Shown here in pieces: positions 60,072-64,000 of a DNA stretch of 64,000 nt. Made by a program: the position numbers and the translations under genes. Each line of letters opens with the position of its first letter. The first letter of the stretch is position 1. The notes under the pieces are model-generated. The model was not told where the DNA came from. It did no database searches and worked only from the letters and a program-made list of their open reading frames with translations. Source of the stretch: UBA1450 sp964452355 (lineage in GTDB: Bacteria > Patescibacteriota > Microgenomatia > UBA1406 > GWC2-37-13); assembly GCA_964452355.1 (NCBI GenBank), contig CAYVKV010000001.1, positions 62,001 to 126,000 on the forward strand. Reading direction: 5' to 3'.

Positions 60072-61091
60072 ATGAATTATCAAGAAGATTTAAATCATAA
60101 TGAATTTTTTGAGCTGAAAAAAAGCGATGATAAAATTCTTTTTCTTCTAAAGTATGCTGTTCGAGCACCGTCAACACATAATAGTCAACCATGGTTATTT
60201 AAAATTAAAAAATCTTCTTGTGAAGTCTATTTTAATCCGGAAAAAAAACTCCTTAATGCTGATCCGAAAATGCGGGATTTGTTTATTAGTATAGGTTGTT
60301 GCGTTGAGAATCTCATAATTACCACTCAACAATTTGGTGTATATGATTCACATACGGTATCATTTGAAAAAAAATCTAGAAAAATAGCCGAAGTGCACTT
60401 TAATTTAAACAAAAGAAAAAAAATACCTCTAAATAAAAAATACCTTGATGCGATTCTTACGAGATCAAATAGAAGGGGTTTTTATACCAATCGAAAAATA
60501 TCCAATGCTTTAATTATAAAGCTGAATACGATATCAAAAGAATTTAGCAAGCTCCAATATGATGCTATTATAAAAAGAAGTTTGCGAGAGAAAATTGTTT
60601 CTTTGACTGCAAAAGGATTGAGTTTTGCATATAGCAATTCACGATTTCGCTTCGAAATGTCACAATGGTTTATTCCAAACAACTCACATAAGAATGAGGG
60701 GATTCCTGGGTATGCTATCAATTTTCCATTATTAATTTCAATAATATTTCCTTACGTTGTCCGCTTTTTTAATATTGGCCCAATTGTTAGCAAGCTTAAC
60801 AAAAAAAGCATGATTTCTGCTCCTCTTATTTCAGTAATTTCTACAAATAATGAATCAAAAGAAAAATGGGTGGAAGTGGGGATGCTTGCTCAGAAACAAA
60901 TAATTGAATTAGAAAAAGAAGGGATAGGAAGTGCTGTATATGTTGCAGCTATTGAGATGGGCGATTTTAGATCACAATTGCAAAAAATACTTGGTACACG
61001 TATGGAGCCACAATTTTTATTCTGTTCAGGATATATTGATGGACAAACTCATCTAACACCCCGTCATTCCGTTATAAAAAAATTAATTTAA
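60072..61091 (+). CDS. Acg-type nitroreductase-like flavoprotein
   Basis: A 339-residue protein. The N-terminal AVRAPSTHNSQPWLFKI matches the FMN-binding segment of Acg/Rv2032-type nitroreductase-like proteins (APSxHNxQPWxF). The C-terminal part contains GMLAQKQIIELEKEGIGSAVYVAAIE and a final RHSVIKKLI. Acg proteins may bind FMN without classical nitroreductase activity. The gene starts the operon, and the next gene begins 8 bases after its stop. In M. tuberculosis Rv1355c such a domain is fused to ThiF; here they are separate genes of one operon. Confidence 0.7.
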   Translation: MNYQEDLNHNEFFELKKSDDKILFLLKYAVRAPSTHNSQPWLFKIKKSSCEVYFNPEKKLLNADPKMRDLFISIGCCVENLIITTQQFGVYDSHTVSFEKKSRKIAEVHFNLNKRKKIPLNKKYLDAILTRSNRRGFYTNRKISNALIIKLNTISKEFSKLQYDAIIKRSLREKIVSLTAKGLSFAYSNSRFRFEMSQWFIPNNSHKNEGIPGYAINFPLLISIIFPYVVRFFNIGPIVSKLNKKSMISAPLISVISTNNESKEKWVEVGMLAQKQIIELEKEGIGSAVYVAAIEMGDFRSQLQKILGTRMEPQFLFCSGYIDGQTHLTPRHSVIKKLI

Positions 61092-61099
61092 TCATTTTA

Positions 61100-62596
61100 A
61101 TGAATTCAAAAGCATCAATAGATTCTGAACTCAAAAAAATGAATAAAGAAGACTCTTCGTTTTGGGAGAAGGTTCAAAGAGAGCAATCGCTAAATATTTT
61201 TCAGAAAGCAAGTAGAATGGTTCCAGCTTATAAAGTATTTATTGAACAAAATAACATTAATCCAAATGGCATCGTAAAATACGAAGATTTTTTATCTTTA
61301 CCGACAATTTCAAAAAGTAATTACCTAAAAGTTTTTCCTCGGCAAGATCTTCTTTATCACAATATCTCATTACCACCTTCAGTATTTACCTCAACATCAG
61401 GCTCTACAGGAAAACCATTTTATTTCTTAAGAAACTACCTGGTTGATTTGCGGTGTTCGGTATTAATGGAAGAATTTATTCGACAAGGAAATAAGAAAAT
61501 GCCAAACACCCTAGTTATTGTTTGTTTTGGAATGGGTGTTTGGATTGGTGGCCTCATTACATTTCGAGCATTTGATATGCTATCACGAAGAAATAATTTT
61601 CCTATTTCAATCATTACTCCTGGAATTAATAAAAAAGAAATAATAGGTATTTTAGAGGAATTGACGGATGAATATGATCAAATAGTTTTTGCAGGGTATC
61701 CCCCACTTATTAAAGATATTATTGATGAGTCTGAAAGGCTTCAGCTCCCATTTTTGCTTACAAAAAAGATTAAAATCAAATTTGCTGCTGAGGCAATTTC
61801 TGAAGGTCTTCGTGAATATTTGGCAGTAAAGACTAATATGAAGAATATGTATATAGATACAGTGAACGTCTATGGGAGTGCAGATATAGGCGCTATGGCA
61901 GTTGAAAGTACAACATCGATATTAATAAAAAAGCTTCTACAGTCAAATAAAAAGGCTTTTAAAGACATATTCACAATAACAAATAAAATTCCTACTCTTG
62001 CCCAATACAACCCAAATTTTGTAAGCTTTGAGGCTGTGAATGGAAATGTGCTTTTAACTAGTGATAATATCCTCCCTCTAATAAGGTACGAGATTGGAGA
62101 TAGGGGAGGAGTATTTTCATATGACGAGCTTGAAAAAAAGCTGCAAAATTATGGAATAGATATTCGATCAGAAGCGCGAAAACTCAAGATTGATGAATAT
62201 ATCTCTAAACAACCATTTGTATATATTTATGAAAGAGACGATCTTTCGACGACATTATATGGATTATCAATATATCCGGAGTGGATTAGAAACGCTATGT
62301 ATCATGCCACTCCTCAAAAGCATATTACTGGAAAATTCACTATAATTACTCAATTCGATAAGGGTAATAATCAATATCTTGAGCTTAATATTGAACTAAA
62401 AAAAGATGGCGCTGTGTCTGAGGAGCTGATGTATTTGATAAAAAATCTAGTCATAGCAAGTCTCAAAGAAAGTAGTTCTGAATATTGCGAGCTAGTAAAT
62501 CATGTGAAGGAGCGAGCTCATCCAAGAATAAAATTTTGGCCATATGAAGATTTATTACACTTCCAACCAGGAATAAAACAAAAATGGGTCAAATAA
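61100..62596 (+). CDS. PaaK/AMP-binding adenylate-forming ligase-like enzyme
   Basis: A 498-residue ANL-superfamily protein of phenylacetate-CoA ligase/CoF390-synthetase type. The P-loop STSGSTGKPF is at residues 98-107. Then come FAAEAISEGLREYL, NVYGSADIGAMAVES (adenine and carboxylate part) and LIRYEIGDRGGVF (ribose-binding GD). The C-terminal end GIKQKWVK carries Lys residues near the position of the catalytic Lys. It would activate a carboxylic acid as acyl-adenylate. The substrate is unknown. The 3' end overlaps the ThiF-like gene by 13 bases. Confidence 0.72.
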   Translation: MNSKASIDSELKKMNKEDSSFWEKVQREQSLNIFQKASRMVPAYKVFIEQNNINPNGIVKYEDFLSLPTISKSNYLKVFPRQDLLYHNISLPPSVFTSTSGSTGKPFYFLRNYLVDLRCSVLMEEFIRQGNKKMPNTLVIVCFGMGVWIGGLITFRAFDMLSRRNNFPISIITPGINKKEIIGILEELTDEYDQIVFAGYPPLIKDIIDESERLQLPFLLTKKIKIKFAAEAISEGLREYLAVKTNMKNMYIDTVNVYGSADIGAMAVESTTSILIKKLLQSNKKAFKDIFTITNKIPTLAQYNPNFVSFEAVNGNVLLTSDNILPLIRYEIGDRGGVFSYDELEKKLQNYGIDIRSEARKLKIDEYISKQPFVYIYERDDLSTTLYGLSIYPEWIRNAMYHATPQKHITGKFTIITQFDKGNNQYLELNIELKKDGAVSEELMYLIKNLVIASLKESSSEYCELVNHVKERAHPRIKFWPYEDLLHFQPGIKQKWVK

Positions 62597-63606
62597 CACA
62601 TAATAAAAAACCGCAAGTTAACATTGATCCACTAAGCCTTCCTCATACAGTCATCAAAAAAGATTTATATCAAAGCCTTATTTATGAATTGTTTAAAGTT
62701 CGGCATCCTTCATATAAAAACGACTCACAGATGCTACGGAATTTTGTCAAAAAAAATAATATTGACAAAACATGGGTCTATTATCCATGGAAAAATACAG
62801 CTCTTTGTATAGTACCAGAAAATGAATACTTAGAGATAAAAACTGCACGGAATAGAAATCTTATTTCAAATAACGAGCAATTAACAATTCGCAAAAAAAC
62901 TATTGGAGTTGCAGGGCTTTCAATAGGTTCTGCTGTAGTTTCTGTTTTGGCAAGCATGGGTAGTCCAGGCAATCTTAAACTTGCAGATTTCGATACTGTG
63001 GAGCTATCAAATCTTAACAGAATGCATGCAAATCTACTTGATGTTGGTGAAAATAAAGCATGGATTACAGCAAGGAGAGTTTGGGAAATAGATCCATATA
63101 TTAATCTAGAGATCTGGGATAAAGGAGTGAGTAAAAAAATGGTGCAGAAGTTTTTACTTGGGGAGTCTCGACTTGATGTGTTTATTGATGCAATTGACGA
63201 TCTGATTTTAAAAGTACAAATACGAATATTATGTAAAAAATTTAAAATTCCAGTCCTCATGGCTACGAGCAATGGATTTAGTGTCATCATTGACATTGAA
63301 AGGTATGATCAGGATGCAAATTTACCAATTTTTAATGGTAGGTTGGGTAAAGTAAATCCTCAAGAGTTTTCTTATAATAATTATGACGAATGGTTAGAAT
63401 TGGCAAATTCAATTGTTGGATTGGAGACGATGACGAAAGAATTGAAAGAATCAATACCACTTATAGGACAAAAATTGGCCGGAGTTCCTCAGCTATCATC
63501 TGTTGTTAATTATGGCGGAATCATTTTAGCAGACTCTATACACCGTATAGTAACAGGAAAAAAACTTAATTCGGGCAGAATTATAATACCAATCAACCCA
63601 CAATAA
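62584..63606 (+). CDS. ThiF/MoeB/E1-like adenylyltransferase
   Basis: A 340-residue E1-superfamily protein. The nucleotide-binding loop TIGVAGLSIGSAV is at about 106-118, then DFDTVELSNLNR (135-146) with the conserved Arg/Asp, and GENKAWITARRV. The C-terminal part (VFIDAIDDLILKV, LMATSNGFSVIIDIE) lacks a zinc Cys set and an obvious catalytic Cys. It would adenylate a C-terminal carboxylate of a protein or peptide, or a small acid. The N-terminal about 100 residues are an extra domain. Coupled to the ligase gene by a 13-base overlap; the hydrolase follows after 3 bases. Confidence 0.72.
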   Translation: MGQITHNKKPQVNIDPLSLPHTVIKKDLYQSLIYELFKVRHPSYKNDSQMLRNFVKKNNIDKTWVYYPWKNTALCIVPENEYLEIKTARNRNLISNNEQLTIRKKTIGVAGLSIGSAVVSVLASMGSPGNLKLADFDTVELSNLNRMHANLLDVGENKAWITARRVWEIDPYINLEIWDKGVSKKMVQKFLLGESRLDVFIDAIDDLILKVQIRILCKKFKIPVLMATSNGFSVIIDIERYDQDANLPIFNGRLGKVNPQEFSYNNYDEWLELANSIVGLETMTKELKESIPLIGQKLAGVPQLSSVVNYGGIILADSIHRIVTGKKLNSGRIIIPINPQ

Positions 63607-63609
63607 TTC

Positions 63610-64000
63610 ATGCAAACAGAAAAAAACCTCGAACAACTTATCAAGAGTTCAATTTCACACTCATTTGATAGAATTGAAAATTATGACATTCATTATGTAA
63701 AAGTTGGAAAGGGTCCTCCACTTATACTCCTTCATGGTTTAAATATTGGATGGGGCCAATGGTACAAGAATATTGATTTTTTTTCAAAATGGTACACAGT
63801 CTATGCAGTCGATATTCCAGGATCAGGTAGATCGACAAAGATTGATTATTTTACAGCTGATTTTGGTGAAATTGCAGAAGTGCTTCAAAAATTTTTTATA
63901 AAAAATAGATTATTCAACTCAAGGATCATTTCACACTCAATGAGTTCTTGGTATGCGACGAAAATATCACTCAATCCAATAATTAATGTTAGAAAAATAA
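63610..64000 (+). CDS. alpha/beta hydrolase, 5' part (truncated by window end)
   Basis: About 130 residues of an alpha/beta hydrolase. The oxyanion segment ILLHGLNIGWGQWYKN and strand-turn YAVDIPGSGRS are present, and the nucleophile Ser is in ISHSMSSW (usually GHSxGG, here SHSMSS). The gene runs off the end of the window, so the His and Asp are not visible. It starts 3 bases after the ThiF-like gene's stop, the fourth enzyme gene of the operon. Confidence 0.72.
   Translation, partial: MQTEKNLEQLIKSSISHSFDRIENYDIHYVKVGKGPPLILLHGLNIGWGQWYKNIDFFSKWYTVYAVDIPGSGRSTKIDYFTADFGEIAEVLQKFFIKNRLFNSRIISHSMSSWYATKISLNPIINVRKI

Overview
The window looks like a chromosome segment of a Candidate Phyla Radiation (Patescibacteria) bacterium, most likely Microgenomates (OP11). 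Reasons: compact AT-rich genes with short spacers, TGA used as a normal stop (so not the recoded SR1/Gracilibacteria), several secreted Cys-rich proteins with Pro-Thr (PTNTP-type) linkers, a class II (B12-dependent) ribonucleotide reductase, and a large share of unrecognised genes. The lineage is inferred from these traits, not from a marker-gene tree.

Layout. 0-9 kb: a partial kinase-like gene, class IV aminotransferase, lytic transglycosylase, ABC exporter, the tmRNA/SmpB ribosome-rescue pair, an SPFH-NfeD membrane pair and a large orphan protein. 9-19 kb: a 917-residue secreted Cys-rich protein, an O-antigen-ligase-like protein, tRNA-Gln, PanC, small membrane proteins and a four-S1-domain protein. 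19-29 kb: genome maintenance (HU, RNase Y, RecX, RecA, ComF), then a probable replication origin at dnaA-dnaN where gene orientation switches from mostly minus to plus. 29-42 kb: Pgi, a ManA-like isomerase, surface proteins, a DPPR-synthase-like UbiA enzyme, a VirB2-like membrane protein, a SpoIID-domain protein, an acyltransferase and a signal peptidase fused to a CAP-like domain. 42-50 kb: NrdR, NrdJ, a cobalamin adenosyltransferase and a cobalamin riboswitch that controls an unrecognised Cys-rich protein; together these form a B12 and dNTP module. 50-57 kb: an apparently inactive XerC/D-like protein, RNase HI, a PrgI/VirB4-type secretion ATPase operon and PBP2. 57-64 kb: an accessory region with a deoxyribosyltransferase-like/RHH fusion, a degenerate MazG-like protein, an XRE-MmyB-type regulator with an operator-like palindrome, and an operon of Acg-type nitroreductase, PaaK-like adenylate ligase, ThiF/E1-like enzyme and alpha/beta hydrolase. 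That operon is the best candidate for an undescribed biosynthetic or signalling system.

A property visible across the window is that many first-in-operon genes carry a -10 hexamer (TATAAT, TACAAT or TATACT) only 5-10 bases before the ATG. This implies widespread leaderless mRNAs, and it also settles many start codons. Genes inside transcription units, and hup and the S1 gene, use Shine-Dalgarno sites instead. Two runs of 10 N (45791-45800 and 51381-51390) are assembly gaps that fall inside nrdJ and the RNase HI gene.
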